From positions 1-28,852 of the forward strand of contig JAFTIG010000063.1 in the NCBI GenBank assembly GCA_017457015.1: a DNA stretch of 28,852 nucleotides. The letters are read 5' to 3'. A program made the translations under genes and the position numbers. The notes under the pieces were generated by a model that saw only the letters and a list, made by a program, of their open reading frames with translations, ran no database searches and was not told the DNA's origin. This document shows positions 1 through 9,149 of this stretch, in pieces. Position 1 is the first letter of the stretch. Every line of letters starts with the position of its first letter. This DNA comes from Clostridia bacterium (lineage in GTDB: Bacteria > Bacillota_A > Clostridia > Christensenellales > Borkfalkiaceae).

Positions 1-1273
1 CACCTTGATAAACTCGCTTGCTTATAGCGTTTGCTCCGCACGAAACGTTTTGAGCAATCTCTTCCATAACGTCTATATTATATACGCACGCCTTATTAGG
101 TTTCGTATACCCTACGTTCTCAAGGTTGCCTGCCATATATTTTTGTCTATAAAGATAATACGGAGAATACCCGTTTTTAGAAAGTTTATTATGCGCGTAT
201 TCGACCATATCCGATACGACTATCCCTGAAAGACGTTGTTCACTCTCTGCAAGAGCCGAGCCACGCTTTATGCAAAGCGTATGTACGGTAATGTTATCGG
301 GTGAGAGTTCAACTGCTTTATCAAGACTATACTTAAAGTCTTCAAAACTTTCACCTTCAAGTCCGGCAATCAAATCCATGTTTATATCAAACATCCCCTT
401 TGCCATCTCGTACTTTTCAACTACGTCGCTTGCCGTATGGTTTCTACCTAGAAGATTTAAGGTTTTATCTAAAAATGTTTGGGGATTTATACAAATTCTC
501 GTAACGCCGTGTTTTTTTAATAGCGACAAGTTTCTCTCCGTGATTGCGTCAGGTCTACCTGCTTCTACCGTATACTCAACACCAGTATTTATCTTATCTA
601 TGACTAAAAGAACTTTCTCTAAAAGTTCGTCGGGGAGCGCAACGGGCGTTCCGCCACCTATATAAATACTGCGTAAATTCTTAATAAACCGCGCGCTATA
701 CTCTATTTCGTCAATAAGCGCGTCCACGTAATCGTTTACGTACTTTTTAGCGCTCTTGATATCCGCGCTTATAAAAGAGCAATACTTGCATCTAGATGGA
801 CAAAAGGGAATAAAAACGAAAAAGTCCGTGTTTTCATCATCCTTTTTGTATATACCGCGTTGCGTATCTATTACCGATTTAGTAAGTGCGGTTTTTTCTT
901 TGCTAACTTTCATAACGTCCGTAAAAAATTCGGCAAACTCGCCGTCTTTTTCCATCTGTTGATAAGCTAGTTTAGTAGGTCTTATGCCCGTTAACGCACC
1001 CCAAGGCAGGTCTTTACCGTAATACCTTGATAGCACTTTATAGAGCGAGAGTTTAGCGTATCTTTTTACAAGGCGTTTCTTTTCTATATCGCCCGATATT
1101 ATTCCCGTAAGATTCCCGTAAGCGTAAACTTTACCGTTTACGGTAACCGTATTTACAAATTTATTTTCACTTTCGGTAAAGCGGTGACGGATATTCAACT
1201 CTTCCGCCCCTTCAAATAAGTTTATAACTTCTTTGAGTTCCGCCGTTAAAAATTCCAGATTTGTATCAATCAT
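1..1273 (-). CDS. hemZ: HemZ-like radical SAM coproporphyrinogen dehydrogenase, 3' end cut by window
   Basis: Radical SAM protein of the oxygen-independent coproporphyrinogen III oxidase family (HemZ branch), a cytoplasmic enzyme assigned to haem precursor decarboxylation or related radical chemistry. I translated it from the reverse complement: it is open from the ATG at 1273 to the window edge (424 codons). The SAM [4Fe-4S] motif CPSRCKYC places Cys at residues about 158, 162 and 165. It is followed by the GGGTP motif (IYIGGGTPVALP), VEAGRPD and INPQT, all typical of HemZ. Near the left edge it reads GNLENVGYTKPNK and SCGANAISKRVY, typical of the HemZ C-terminus, so only a few tens of residues should be missing. 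Its start overlaps the stop of the MBL gene by 8 nt (ATGATTGA), so it is the last visible gene of the recJ-rel-MBL-hemZ operon. HemZ rather than HemN is inferred from the N-terminal extension and from synteny. Confidence 0.93.
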   Translation of the reverse strand, partial: MIDTNLEFLTAELKEVINLFEGAEELNIRHRFTESENKFVNTVTVNGKVYAYGNLTGIISGDIEKKRLVKRYAKLSLYKVLSRYYGKDLPWGALTGIRPTKLAYQQMEKDGEFAEFFTDVMKVSKEKTALTKSVIDTQRGIYKKDDENTDFFVFIPFCPSRCKYCSFISADIKSAKKYVNDYVDALIDEIEYSARFIKNLRSIYIGGGTPVALPDELLEKVLLVIDKINTGVEYTVEAGRPDAITERNLSLLKKHGVTRICINPQTFLDKTLNLLGRNHTASDVVEKYEMAKGMFDINMDLIAGLEGESFEDFKYSLDKAVELSPDNITVHTLCIKRGSALAESEQRLSGIVVSDMVEYAHNKLSKNGYSPYYLYRQKYMAGNLENVGYTKPNKACVYNIDVMEEIAQNVSCGANAISKRVYQG

Positions 1274-1880
1274 ATTCTGCCATTATATTAAATTTTCTTT
1301 CGCGCTCTAAAGTGGTAAATTCGTCGTGCCCTGGATAAACTTGGTAATCTCCGTTTAGCGCAAAGAGTTTTTTTATAGACGCTATCATATCGTTTCTGCT
1401 ACCCGTAGGAAAGTCCGTTCTACCCACACTTCCGTAAAAGAGCGTATCGCCTGTAAATAGTACGTTGTCAATCTTAAAAGTAACCGAGCCGTCCGTATGC
1501 CCCGCAGTTGCTATTACGTCTATATTTATTCCTAAAACGTTTAAGGTTTGACCGTCAAAAAAGGTAAAATCAGGGCTAAATTGCTCGAATTTTCTACCAA
1601 AGTTTGCACTTAAACTGCCTTCTGCGTTTAGTTTATCGGCATCGAGCTTGCTTATATAAATCTTTGCACCGTCATCTTGCAGTTTTTTTGCACAACCTGC
1701 ATGGTCGAAATGTGCGTGGGTTAAAAGCACGGCTTTTATTTTTACGCCGAGTTCTTCTTCAGTTTTTTTAACACGCTTATAATTTTCTCCGCAATCAATA
1801 ACTATCGCTTCAGACTGCTCGTTCACAAGAAAATAAGTATTGACTCGGAGTAAGCCGGTTATTACATGATATAATTTCAT
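1266..1880 (-). CDS. MBL-fold metallo-hydrolase (glyoxalase II-like)
   Basis: Small 204-aa cytoplasmic hydrolase of the metallo-beta-lactamase superfamily, of the single-domain, glyoxalase II-like kind usually found beside hemZ and rel in Clostridia. The metal-binding signature THAHFDH lies at residues 54-60, followed by AGHTDGS (about 125-131), FTGDTLF and YPGHDE, so all the expected His/Asp ligands are present. The substrate is not known for this subgroup; hydroxyacylglutathione hydrolase is only a database default, and glutathione is often absent from Clostridia. The start overlaps the rel stop by one base (TAATG), and the stop TGA overlaps the hemZ start. This indicates translational coupling within one operon. 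Confidence 0.9.
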   Translation of the reverse strand: MKLYHVITGLLRVNTYFLVNEQSEAIVIDCGENYKRVKKTEEELGVKIKAVLLTHAHFDHAGCAKKLQDDGAKIYISKLDADKLNAEGSLSANFGRKFEQFSPDFTFFDGQTLNVLGINIDVIATAGHTDGSVTFKIDNVLFTGDTLFYGSVGRTDFPTGSRNDMIASIKKLFALNGDYQVYPGHDEFTTLERERKFNIMAEYD

Positions 1881-4012
1881 TAGTTCGCCGTCCTGAATAC
1901 GTCTATAATTTTTGAGTCTTGACTGAGTTTTTTGATAAGATTATCCAGTTCGTCTTTGCCGTTCAATCGAATATTAAACTCCACTATTGCCTGTTTGTTT
2001 TTAGAGTCAGTTCTACCGTTAGTAGAAACGATGTCGAGCTTTAATTGTGCAACGGCTGCAGCTACGACCGTAAGCACTTCAGTTTGAGTGTTCCCAACGA
2101 CTTTAATACTTGCATTATAGACGTTATCGGCAACTTCCGACCAAGTAACTTCTATAAGCCTTTCGTCTTCGGTGTTCTTTAGATTAGGGCAATCTTTTCT
2201 GTGTACGGTAACGCCGTGTCCACGCGATATAAACCCGACTATCTCGTCACCTGGGACTGGATTACAACAACCTGCAAAACGGACGAGCAGTCCTGCCATG
2301 CCCTTTACTTTAACACCGCCCGTATTTGATTTATTGCTCTTAAAATATTTTGTAACTTCTTGTTGCGGTTGGCTCTTTCTGTGATAATCTATAAGTTTGA
2401 CGATCACCTGATTTACCGATACTGCACCGTAACCGATTGACGCAAACATTTCGTCCTGTCCGTTAAAAGACATTCTCGCCGCTAAATGAGAAAAAGATTC
2501 TTCGGTGAGAAGTTCAGAAAGAGAATATCCCCTGTGTTTCGCTTCAGCGTCGAGCATAACTCTGCCCATTTTACCGTTTTCTTCTTTCATTTCACGCTTA
2601 AAGAACTGTCTTATCTTTACGCGTGCACTTGAACTTTTTACAATCTTGAGCCAGTCCCAAGACGGACCTTTGGAGTTTTGTGACGTTATTATATCAACCA
2701 CGTCGCCAACTTGCAACACGGTATTTAACGGTACTATTTTTGAGTTAACTTTTGCGCCGACGCATTTATTTCCTACCGCCGAGTGGATATTGTAAGCAAA
2801 ATCAAGCGGCGTCGCGTCCTTAGGTAAACTTATAACGTCGCCCTTTGGCGTAAATACCAAAACTTCCGAACTATATATATCGCCTTTAAGAGAGTTTAAA
2901 AACTCTTTACTGTCTTTTAGACCGCCTTGCCACTCCATAACTTCCCTTATCCAAGAAAGCCTAGTATCAAGGTCGTCCGCAACCTGTTTTTTCTCTTTAT
3001 ACTTCCAGTGCGCGGCTATACCGTATTCAGCCGCGTGATTCATTTCGTAAGTACGAATTTGAATTTCAAATACTTTGCCGTAGTTAGTTACGACGGTCGT
3101 GTGTAACGATCGATACATATTCGGTTTTGGAGTTGCTATATAGTCTTTAATACGCCCCGGAACGGGTTTCCATTTGTGGTGTATTTTGCCAAAAACTTCA
3201 TAGCATTCGTCCACCGTATTAACGATAATTCTTATTGCGACGAGATCGTAAATTTGATCAAGCGTTTTACTGCGTTCACGCATCTTTCTATATATACTGT
3301 AAAGATGCTTTTTTCTGCCAAAAACTTCACCGCTGACGTTAGAATCTTCTAAAATATGCTTTACTTCTTCAACGACGTGATCGACAAGTTCGGTATTTGC
3401 CTTAACCCGTTCTTCTATGTTCGTCGATAAATACTCGTAAAAATCCGGTTCTAAATATTTTAAGCAAAGGTCTTCAAGTTCGCACTTTACTTGCGAGATG
3501 CCGAGCCTGTCCGCAAGTGGAGCGTATATGTCGAGTGTTTCACGCGCCATGCGCTGTTGACGTTCTGCTGAAAGAAAGTTAAGCGAGCGCATATTGTGAA
3601 GTCTATCGGCAAGTTTTATAATTATTACTCTTATATCCTTTGCCATTGCCACGAAAATTTTTCTAAAATTTTCCGCTTGCTCTTCTTCCTTTGAGTGAAA
3701 TTGAATTTTTTCAAGTTTGGTTACGCCTAAAACGAGTTCTAAAACTTCTTCACCGAATTCTTTTCTAATATCACCTTCAGATACTGGCGTATCTTCAATT
3801 ACGTCATGCAAAAACGCCGCGGCAACCGTTGCCGCGTCTAAACCTAAATCCGCTAAAATTCGCGCGACAGTACACGGGTGGATAAAATAATCTTCACCCG
3901 ATGCGCGCTTTTGGTTGACGTGCGCTTTCTTTGCAAAATCATAAGCACGCGTTAATAATGCGAGATCTTTGCCTATATACGTTTCTTCAAGACGTTTTAA
4001 AATATTAAACAT
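1880..4012 (-). CDS. rel: Bifunctional (p)ppGpp synthetase/hydrolase Rel
   Basis: Long RelA/SpoT homologue (710 aa, normal length about 720-740) that makes and degrades the stringent-response alarmone (p)ppGpp in the cytoplasm. The N-terminal HD hydrolase domain has His45, the HD pair at 69-70 and the adjacent ED of HDVIEDT; RLHNMRSL follows at about 147. The synthetase domain (about 240-350) contains YDLVAIRIIV and the pyrophosphate-transfer region KDYIATPKPNMYRSLHT. A TGS domain follows (about 390-450, starting VFTPKGDVISLP). The conserved Cys segment GCCNPVPGDEIVGFISRGHG is near 580, and an ACT domain ends the protein. Both catalytic domains look intact. It sits between recJ (8-nt overlap) and the MBL gene (1-nt overlap). 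The apt and dtd genes often found beside rel in Bacillota are absent. Confidence 0.97.
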   Translation of the reverse strand: MFNILKRLEETYIGKDLALLTRAYDFAKKAHVNQKRASGEDYFIHPCTVARILADLGLDAATVAAAFLHDVIEDTPVSEGDIRKEFGEEVLELVLGVTKLEKIQFHSKEEEQAENFRKIFVAMAKDIRVIIIKLADRLHNMRSLNFLSAERQQRMARETLDIYAPLADRLGISQVKCELEDLCLKYLEPDFYEYLSTNIEERVKANTELVDHVVEEVKHILEDSNVSGEVFGRKKHLYSIYRKMRERSKTLDQIYDLVAIRIIVNTVDECYEVFGKIHHKWKPVPGRIKDYIATPKPNMYRSLHTTVVTNYGKVFEIQIRTYEMNHAAEYGIAAHWKYKEKKQVADDLDTRLSWIREVMEWQGGLKDSKEFLNSLKGDIYSSEVLVFTPKGDVISLPKDATPLDFAYNIHSAVGNKCVGAKVNSKIVPLNTVLQVGDVVDIITSQNSKGPSWDWLKIVKSSSARVKIRQFFKREMKEENGKMGRVMLDAEAKHRGYSLSELLTEESFSHLAARMSFNGQDEMFASIGYGAVSVNQVIVKLIDYHRKSQPQQEVTKYFKSNKSNTGGVKVKGMAGLLVRFAGCCNPVPGDEIVGFISRGHGVTVHRKDCPNLKNTEDERLIEVTWSEVADNVYNASIKVVGNTQTEVLTVVAAAVAQLKLDIVSTNGRTDSKNKQAIVEFNIRLNGKDELDNLIKKLSQDSKIIDVFRTAN

Positions 4013-6296
4013 AACTTTCCTTTAACAATACAATTTTACTATATAGTTTGGAATTTGTCAATGCGTTTTTAACTTTTTCATTATATGTAAATATTCCGTT
4101 CTTAACGGAGAATATGTTTAGTTGCAAAAATACTTCCGTGACGAAAACGAATTGTTGTCTATCCACTGGGTTTGCATACTTAAAAGCAAAATCTGCACTG
4201 CCTTTATAAATTTTGCCTGAAAGTAATCTTAATTGATTAAAAATACGAGCAAAATCCACCCTATCAGTGCTTAATCGTTTTATAAATTTATAACCGCAAA
4301 CGTCTTTTACGACCGCACACGGCACGTCCGAATTAACGATAGAAACAGGCGTATCAAGGTAGATTACACGGCTGAACCCGTCGGGAACTTCTTTAAGAGA
4401 AACGACTATGCAATCGGAAAAATTCTTGCCTTCCGGTACAAAGAGAGAACGCGGTAAAGTGCTTAATTCAGGGTACAAACTCAAATTTTTAGGATCGCTT
4501 ATTGCGTATAACGTACCTGTTCCGTTACCATTAAAAAACTCTGCGCGAGAAATCCATTTAAAAGTTCTTTCCCCGTCAATCTTTGAAAGTTCGTTCTCTA
4601 AAATATACTCGTCAAGTCCATTAAAATCACCGTATTCAGGCAATACCGCGCGCGCGTATCCTTTTACGGAAAGTTTACTCTTGAAAGTTGAGACGTTTAT
4701 CTCGAACAAAACTTTTTTCTTTATAGGTAGCGACAACGTTTGAACGTGTTTTTGTCCGTTAAAATCAAGTATCTCAAGCGGTTTACACTTAAAAAAATAG
4801 TGGAGCGAGCCTGCTTTTAAAGGTAGGGACGTGATTGCGCCTACTTCTGTTGTAAATATCGGTCTACGATTACCTACCCCAAACGGCTCTAACATATCTA
4901 TCTCACGCGCAAAGCGCTCGGAAATTTCGTCGCTCACGTCCCAGTCCGCATAAATTTTTTGTTCAAAATCGGTCTTTCCGTAGTTGTTTTTTACAAAAGT
5001 ATTAAGTGCTAAATCAAATGCGGAAAAATTTTCTTTACTGACCGATACACCCGCCGCTTGCGAGTGTCCGCCAAACCCTATCAATAGGTCTTTTACGGCG
5101 GTTATTGCGTCGTGAATATTAATCGGCTCTACGCTTCTTGCAGAGCCTTTTAAGTAGTCGTCGTGCCCTGCGAATACTATAACTGGTCTACCGTAATCTT
5201 CTACGAGTTTTGCGGCGACTATACCTATAAATCCCGCGCTCCACTTTTCGTCTTTAACCAAGATGACGTCACGAGTTTCCAAAGAATATTTTTTAATCTT
5301 TATCTTGGCTTCGTGATAAATGTTGTCACACTCGGTTTGACGCTCTATATTATAGCCGTTTAATTTTACCGAAAGGTCATAAATGTGTTCCGGCTCTTTG
5401 GCCGTAAATAATTCGAGAGCAGCGTTCGCGTCACCCATTCTTCCACCTGCGTTAATACGCGGTGCGATTACATATGCAAGCGTTTGAGCAGAAACGATTT
5501 TATTATTTTCACCTAAAAGGTTTTTAAATGGTAATTTTAACGTTTTTTTGTCGTTAAAAAGTTTTAAGCCTTCTACAACTATGTCCCTATTTTCACCGAT
5601 TAAGTCCATACTGTCCGCAACCGTTGCAAGCGCCACGAAATCAAGGTACTTATCAGCCGCTTTTCCTATAAGAGCATAGCCGAGTTTATATGCAACGCCT
5701 GCCCCGCACAAAACGCTTTCGGGATATTCTTGACCAACAAGTTTTGGGTTTACCTTTATACAATCGGGTAAAATTTCCGGCGGCTCGTGGTGGTCTGTAA
5801 CAATAACGTCAATACCTAAACTATTTAACCTTTCAATCTTATCAAAATCACTTATGCCGCAGTCAACCGTTATAAGCAAATCTACGGGCTTTTCTTCGTT
5901 AAATCGTGTTACCATATCGACGTTGAGTCCGTAACCTTCTTCACGCTCAGGAACGTAAATTCTAAGATTTTTAATCCCAAACTCGGTTAAGCAGTAATAT
6001 AATACGGTTGTTGCACAAACGCCGTCGGCATCGTAATCGCCGAAAACCAAAATATTCTCGTCACGTTCTTTAGCGAGAGAAATACGCTCCACGGCGTCTT
6101 TCATGCCCGAAAATAAAAATGGCGAATAAAAACCGTGTTTGCCCGCAGATAAAAAGCGTTTCGCCTTATCTACCGTATCGACGTTACGGTAAAACAAAAG
6201 CCTTGCGGTGTCAAATAAGACGTCGCAACTTTTGGCAATATTTTGGACGGTCAAAGTTTCGTCCGCATTAAGAGTTTTACCGTAAACTAATTTCAT
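4005..6296 (-). CDS. recJ: Single-stranded-DNA-specific 5'-3' exonuclease RecJ
   Basis: RecJ nuclease of the DHH phosphoesterase superfamily, acting in recombinational repair, mismatch repair and fork processing. Catalytic motifs seen are DYDADG (residues 87-92), VDCGISD (about 144-150), TDHH (167-170) and, in the DHHA1 domain, GGHSQAAGVSV (about 400). The OB-fold part follows (DWDVSDEI, EPFGVGNRRPIF). At 763 aa it is longer than E. coli RecJ (577) but similar to Bacillus RecJ (786), so the extra C-terminal domain of about 200 residues is normal for this phylum. A good Shine-Dalgarno site (AAGGA) lies just upstream of the ATG. The gene is first in the recJ-rel-MBL-hemZ operon and is separated from secF by a strong terminator. 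Confidence 0.96.
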   Translation of the reverse strand: MKLVYGKTLNADETLTVQNIAKSCDVLFDTARLLFYRNVDTVDKAKRFLSAGKHGFYSPFLFSGMKDAVERISLAKERDENILVFGDYDADGVCATTVLYYCLTEFGIKNLRIYVPEREEGYGLNVDMVTRFNEEKPVDLLITVDCGISDFDKIERLNSLGIDVIVTDHHEPPEILPDCIKVNPKLVGQEYPESVLCGAGVAYKLGYALIGKAADKYLDFVALATVADSMDLIGENRDIVVEGLKLFNDKKTLKLPFKNLLGENNKIVSAQTLAYVIAPRINAGGRMGDANAALELFTAKEPEHIYDLSVKLNGYNIERQTECDNIYHEAKIKIKKYSLETRDVILVKDEKWSAGFIGIVAAKLVEDYGRPVIVFAGHDDYLKGSARSVEPINIHDAITAVKDLLIGFGGHSQAAGVSVSKENFSAFDLALNTFVKNNYGKTDFEQKIYADWDVSDEISERFAREIDMLEPFGVGNRRPIFTTEVGAITSLPLKAGSLHYFFKCKPLEILDFNGQKHVQTLSLPIKKKVLFEINVSTFKSKLSVKGYARAVLPEYGDFNGLDEYILENELSKIDGERTFKWISRAEFFNGNGTGTLYAISDPKNLSLYPELSTLPRSLFVPEGKNFSDCIVVSLKEVPDGFSRVIYLDTPVSIVNSDVPCAVVKDVCGYKFIKRLSTDRVDFARIFNQLRLLSGKIYKGSADFAFKYANPVDRQQFVFVTEVFLQLNIFSVKNGIFTYNEKVKNALTNSKLYSKIVLLKESYV

Positions 6297-6316
6297 AATT
6301 CCTTAAATTAACTAAA

Positions 6317-6345
6317 TAAGGCGGAAAAAAATTTTTTCCGCCTTA
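6317..6345 (-). terminator. Intrinsic terminator after secF
   Basis: Perfect inverted repeat: an 8-bp TAAGGCGG/CCGCCTTA core extended by an A-run/T-run arm. It lies between the secF stop (6387) and the recJ start (6296). The flanking T-rich tail is modest on the minus strand. The dyad is nearly symmetric, but no gene converges here, so its job should be to end secDF transcripts. Confidence 0.75.
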
Positions 6346-6386
6346 GGGTTTTTAGCAGATAGGTCTTATTTACCTATTCCGACAAG

Positions 6387-7283
6387 TTATTTGTTTTTGC
6401 GACCTTTGATAAGCGTCCACATAAACGGTGTCATAAAGTACGCCGCGAACGTAGCTACTAATCCTGCAACGGCAATCTGTGCCCCCATAATCATAATATA
6501 TGGAACAAAGAACGCTGCAACCGCCACTGCCGCAACAAGCGTTGCAATAAGCGCAAGTAAATATTTTTTCTTATCTTTTTTAGCAACAGATTCGGCAACT
6601 GCTTGAGCGGAGAATTTACCGTTTGCATTTTTGACTTCTTCTCTATATCTACCTACCGTAGTTACTGCAAGAACTGCTGCGATTATACCAGCAAGACATG
6701 CGAGCACTTCTACATACGGTATTGCAGGAATACGGGTTATTGCCATAATCGCAACGAACAATAACATTGAAAGTGCCGACGAACAGATTACGGCAACTGC
6801 ACTTGCAAGCTTTTCCATTATCAATAAATAGATAAAGATTGCTACCATCGCAATACCGAGTGCGAGAATTACCCACCCCGTCTGCAAGTCGTTTACACCT
6901 GATACTTTATTAATATCGACGGTTGCTTGTGCGCCCGTGGTTGTAAGTGCAGTATTAAGTTTATCAGTAAGACCTGCTAGCTTACCTTCAAGCGTTTTGT
7001 CGACGTTTGCAAACTTATAAATAAGAGTTGCGCCTTCAGCCGCTTCTTGGAAAGCATAGTCTTTGTCGTTGATACCGTTGGATTCAAAATATTCGTCAGT
7101 CGTTTCTTTTAAGATTTTTATTGCATCGTCTACGTTTTGGTCAATGCTAACCTTTACTTCATAACTGTCTTTAAAATCTACGGTATTATTAAAACCGAAA
7201 ATGCCGAACAAAGTCATACCGACTACTAAAATTGCGAGTGTTGCAACTATAAACCATTTGAATTTTTTGATTAAGCCGTTCAT
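6387..7283 (-). CDS. secF: Divergent SecF-type protein translocase subunit
   Basis: 298-aa membrane protein with the SecF layout: TM1 (about 11-32), an extracytoplasmic P1 region (33-133), then five closely spaced membrane helices (from about 135 to 293) and a basic tail GRKNK. SecDF uses the proton motive force to help pull exported proteins out of the Sec channel. Evidence for the family is the overall architecture, the VDF near residue 35 (canonical DFxGG, here DFKDS with the Gly pair lost) and GRYREEV at 211-217 matching the canonical DRIRE. The conserved aspartate seven residues before that Arg is Leu205 here, so proton coupling may be altered. The gene follows secD with one base between them. 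It could also be viewed as an MMPL/RND-like relative, but gene order supports SecF. Confidence 0.82.
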   Translation of the reverse strand: MNGLIKKFKWFIVATLAILVVGMTLFGIFGFNNTVDFKDSYEVKVSIDQNVDDAIKILKETTDEYFESNGINDKDYAFQEAAEGATLIYKFANVDKTLEGKLAGLTDKLNTALTTTGAQATVDINKVSGVNDLQTGWVILALGIAMVAIFIYLLIMEKLASAVAVICSSALSMLLFVAIMAITRIPAIPYVEVLACLAGIIAAVLAVTTVGRYREEVKNANGKFSAQAVAESVAKKDKKKYLLALIATLVAAVAVAAFFVPYIMIMGAQIAVAGLVATFAAYFMTPFMWTLIKGRKNK

Positions 7284-7284
7284 A

Positions 7285-8631
7285 TTACACCTCCGCTTCT
7301 TCTGCTACCGTTGCGGTTGATTCCGCACGCTTAAAGCGCAAGAATTTTTCTTTATCGTTTACGAGCGGAAGAATAAGCGCCGTATACATTCTAGTAAATA
7401 CTAACGTACTAATTAAAGAAACCACTACGCCGATACCGAAAGTGATTGCAAAGCAGTTGATTACGCCTTTCGTGAAGGCAAAAAGCAAGATTGCAATTAT
7501 TCCTGATACGACGTGTAAGTTAATCGTGGGAACGAGTGCTGCCTTAAAGCCTTTATTTATTGCTGCCTTTGCCGTCTTTTTGCTGTTTGCATATTCGTCT
7601 TTTACGCGTTGTAATAGTACGGTCATACCGAACGCACAAAGAATAGTTGCGGAAAGTATACCTACGATACCGCCAAGGTTAACCACTATTCCCGGAACGC
7701 CGATTAATAGCCACGTTTCAAAGAGAATAAAGAGTATCATAGAAAGATTTGCTATAAGCCCTAATCCCCTGTATAGTACGAATAAACCGATTAAAATAAC
7801 CACTAAAAGCGTTACTACCGCGATAGTTAACTTTAAGCCTAAATCCGCCCCAAAAGGAGAAGTGATAACTTCACCTGCGGAAAGTTCGTATTTATGAGCC
7901 AAACCGCCGTCTCTGATTTGAAGCGCTTTTTGCTTTGCCGCCATTTCACTAGCGAGTCCAGAAATACTGAGTTCCCCATTACCTTCTTCTAAGGTAGACT
8001 TGGAAATTGACGTGTTGAGAAGGGTGATTTCGTTTCCGTCTGCATCTTCACCGCAAGTGACTTTAAGATAGTAAGTAGACACACTTCCGATTAAATCTAT
8101 AAGAGCGTCACACGCTTCTTCGGTTAAAACGAAAGAAATGTAATGATCAGTATCACTGACCGCACCGAGATACTGCGAATCTTTTATAACTGAAATATCT
8201 TCTAGTATCCTAGTCGTGGGATCTTGACTTTCACCGCCGTAGAATTTTACTTCACCGTAAGCAGCAACAGCCGCTATATCGTCAGAAACACTGTCGGTGT
8301 TTTTAACTTCTATTCTAATGTCGTGATCTAAAACTTCTTCATCAACGCTCTTTACCGATTTAACGGTGTAGATAGTGTAGCCTAAAGCTTCAAGTCTTGC
8401 CTTAACCGTTTCAATAACGTCGTCAACGTCGTCAACGGGAACTTCATTATCTTCTGCGAGAGTCATAGTGTACGCTACACCACCCTCGATGTCGTAATCC
8501 AACTCTATTGCGCCGAGTGCGGAGTTATAATTTTTAACTCCTATCGGGAAGCGTAAAAGCGACATTACGAGAATAGCCGCCATAAGTACGCTTACGATCG
8601 TCAATAAAGTTATTGATTTGCCTTTACTCAT
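7285..8631 (-). CDS. secD: Divergent SecD-type protein translocase subunit
   Basis: 448-aa partner of SecF. TM1 is at about 8-26, followed by a large extracytoplasmic region (27-262) starting with LDYDIEGGVAYTM, which corresponds to the canonical GLDLQGGxxxxL. It then has ETVKARLEALGY (canonical I..R....G), and a C-terminal bundle of five helices from about 266 to 420. The region VNLGGIVGILSATI...VLLQRVKDEY aligns with the canonical [23 protein letters not shown], but the VDAN aspartate is replaced (Phe334 in my alignment). It has a clear Shine-Dalgarno site (GGAGG) and its own promoter at 8710-8739. SecDF next to recJ-rel-hemZ is a common arrangement in Clostridia, which supports the call despite the divergence. 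Confidence 0.85.
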   Translation of the reverse strand: MSKGKSITLLTIVSVLMAAILVMSLLRFPIGVKNYNSALGAIELDYDIEGGVAYTMTLAEDNEVPVDDVDDVIETVKARLEALGYTIYTVKSVKSVDEEVLDHDIRIEVKNTDSVSDDIAAVAAYGEVKFYGGESQDPTTRILEDISVIKDSQYLGAVSDTDHYISFVLTEEACDALIDLIGSVSTYYLKVTCGEDADGNEITLLNTSISKSTLEEGNGELSISGLASEMAAKQKALQIRDGGLAHKYELSAGEVITSPFGADLGLKLTIAVVTLLVVILIGLFVLYRGLGLIANLSMILFILFETWLLIGVPGIVVNLGGIVGILSATILCAFGMTVLLQRVKDEYANSKKTAKAAINKGFKAALVPTINLHVVSGIIAILLFAFTKGVINCFAITFGIGVVVSLISTLVFTRMYTALILPLVNDKEKFLRFKRAESTATVAEEAEV

Positions 8632-8709
8632 TTTTGCCTCCGATACGGAATATCATTTTTTCCTAAAACTATAATAACGATAAGCCTAATAAAATAGCTT
8701 ATCTTAAAA

Positions 8710-8739
8710 ATTATACCGCATTTACCATTAAAAGGTCAA
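8710..8739 (-). promoter_or_regulatory. Promoter of secDF
   Basis: -35 TTGACC at 8734-8739 and -10 TATAAT at 8710-8715, with an 18-nt spacer, reading leftward into secD. The leader of about 70 nt contains a small hairpin (GATAAGC...GCTTATC). Between here and the DUF1858 terminator I see nothing else but AT-rich DNA. Confidence 0.75.
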
Positions 8740-8868
8740 CAAAAATTTTGATTATCTTGAAAAAAAGTGTCAAGTAATTATAAAAATTTACCTTTTTCTA
8801 CTTTTTTTGCGGCTAATTTTTAATCTTGGACACACGTCCTTTCAGTTTTCACGCAATAAAAACGAAAA

Positions 8869-8897
8869 TCAAGGAACGGGTTTTTACCGCTCCTTGA
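8869..8897 (-). terminator. Intrinsic terminator after the DUF1858 gene
   Basis: An 11-bp stem (TCAAGGAGCGG/CCGTTCCTTGA in minus-strand RNA sense, one G-U pair) with a short A-rich loop, followed by a T-rich tail on the minus strand. It lies 30 nt past the stop of the DUF1858 gene. The single mismatch is a G-U pair only in the minus-strand RNA, so it works in that direction. Confidence 0.88.
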
Positions 8898-8925
8898 ATA
8901 AGTTTTTATGAAAACTTTGTATCTT

Positions 8926-9126
8926 TTAGCCTTCTATTTTGTTGAGATCTTCAAGCATTTTAGCAAGATCTGCACCGTGAACTTCTGCCGCTTCACCAAC
9001 CGTTTCACCGTGTGCGAGAGCACAACCTAAACAATGCATACCGTAAGACATTAAAATGTCTCCTGCGTTAGGATTGATTTGAATAGCTTCAAAAATAGTA
9101 GTGTTTTCGGTAATTTTGTTTGCCAT
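8926..9126 (-). CDS. DUF1858 domain protein with a CxxC motif
   Basis: 66-aa protein that is essentially one DUF1858 domain. It begins with the typical stretch ITENTTIFEAIQINPNAGDILMSYGMHCLGC, in which the HCLGC motif (Cys33 and Cys36) is the family's conserved Cys pair, followed by AHGETVGEAAEVHG. Stand-alone DUF1858 proteins resemble the N-terminal domain of ScdA/RIC iron-sulfur repair proteins and occur widely in anaerobes. A redox or metal-related role is suspected for the family but the biochemical role is not established. It has a clear AGGAG site, a consensus promoter, a dyad between promoter and start, and a terminator, so it is a well-regulated monocistronic gene. Confidence 0.9.
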   Translation of the reverse strand: MANKITENTTIFEAIQINPNAGDILMSYGMHCLGCALAHGETVGEAAEVHGADLAKMLEDLNKIEG

Positions 9127-9149
9127 AATATTTTACTCCTATATATTTT

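Noticed and set aside
270..962. Plus-strand frames opposite hemZ
   Set aside because: The minus strand here encodes a continuous HemZ with all radical SAM motifs; the plus-strand frames have no recognisable content.
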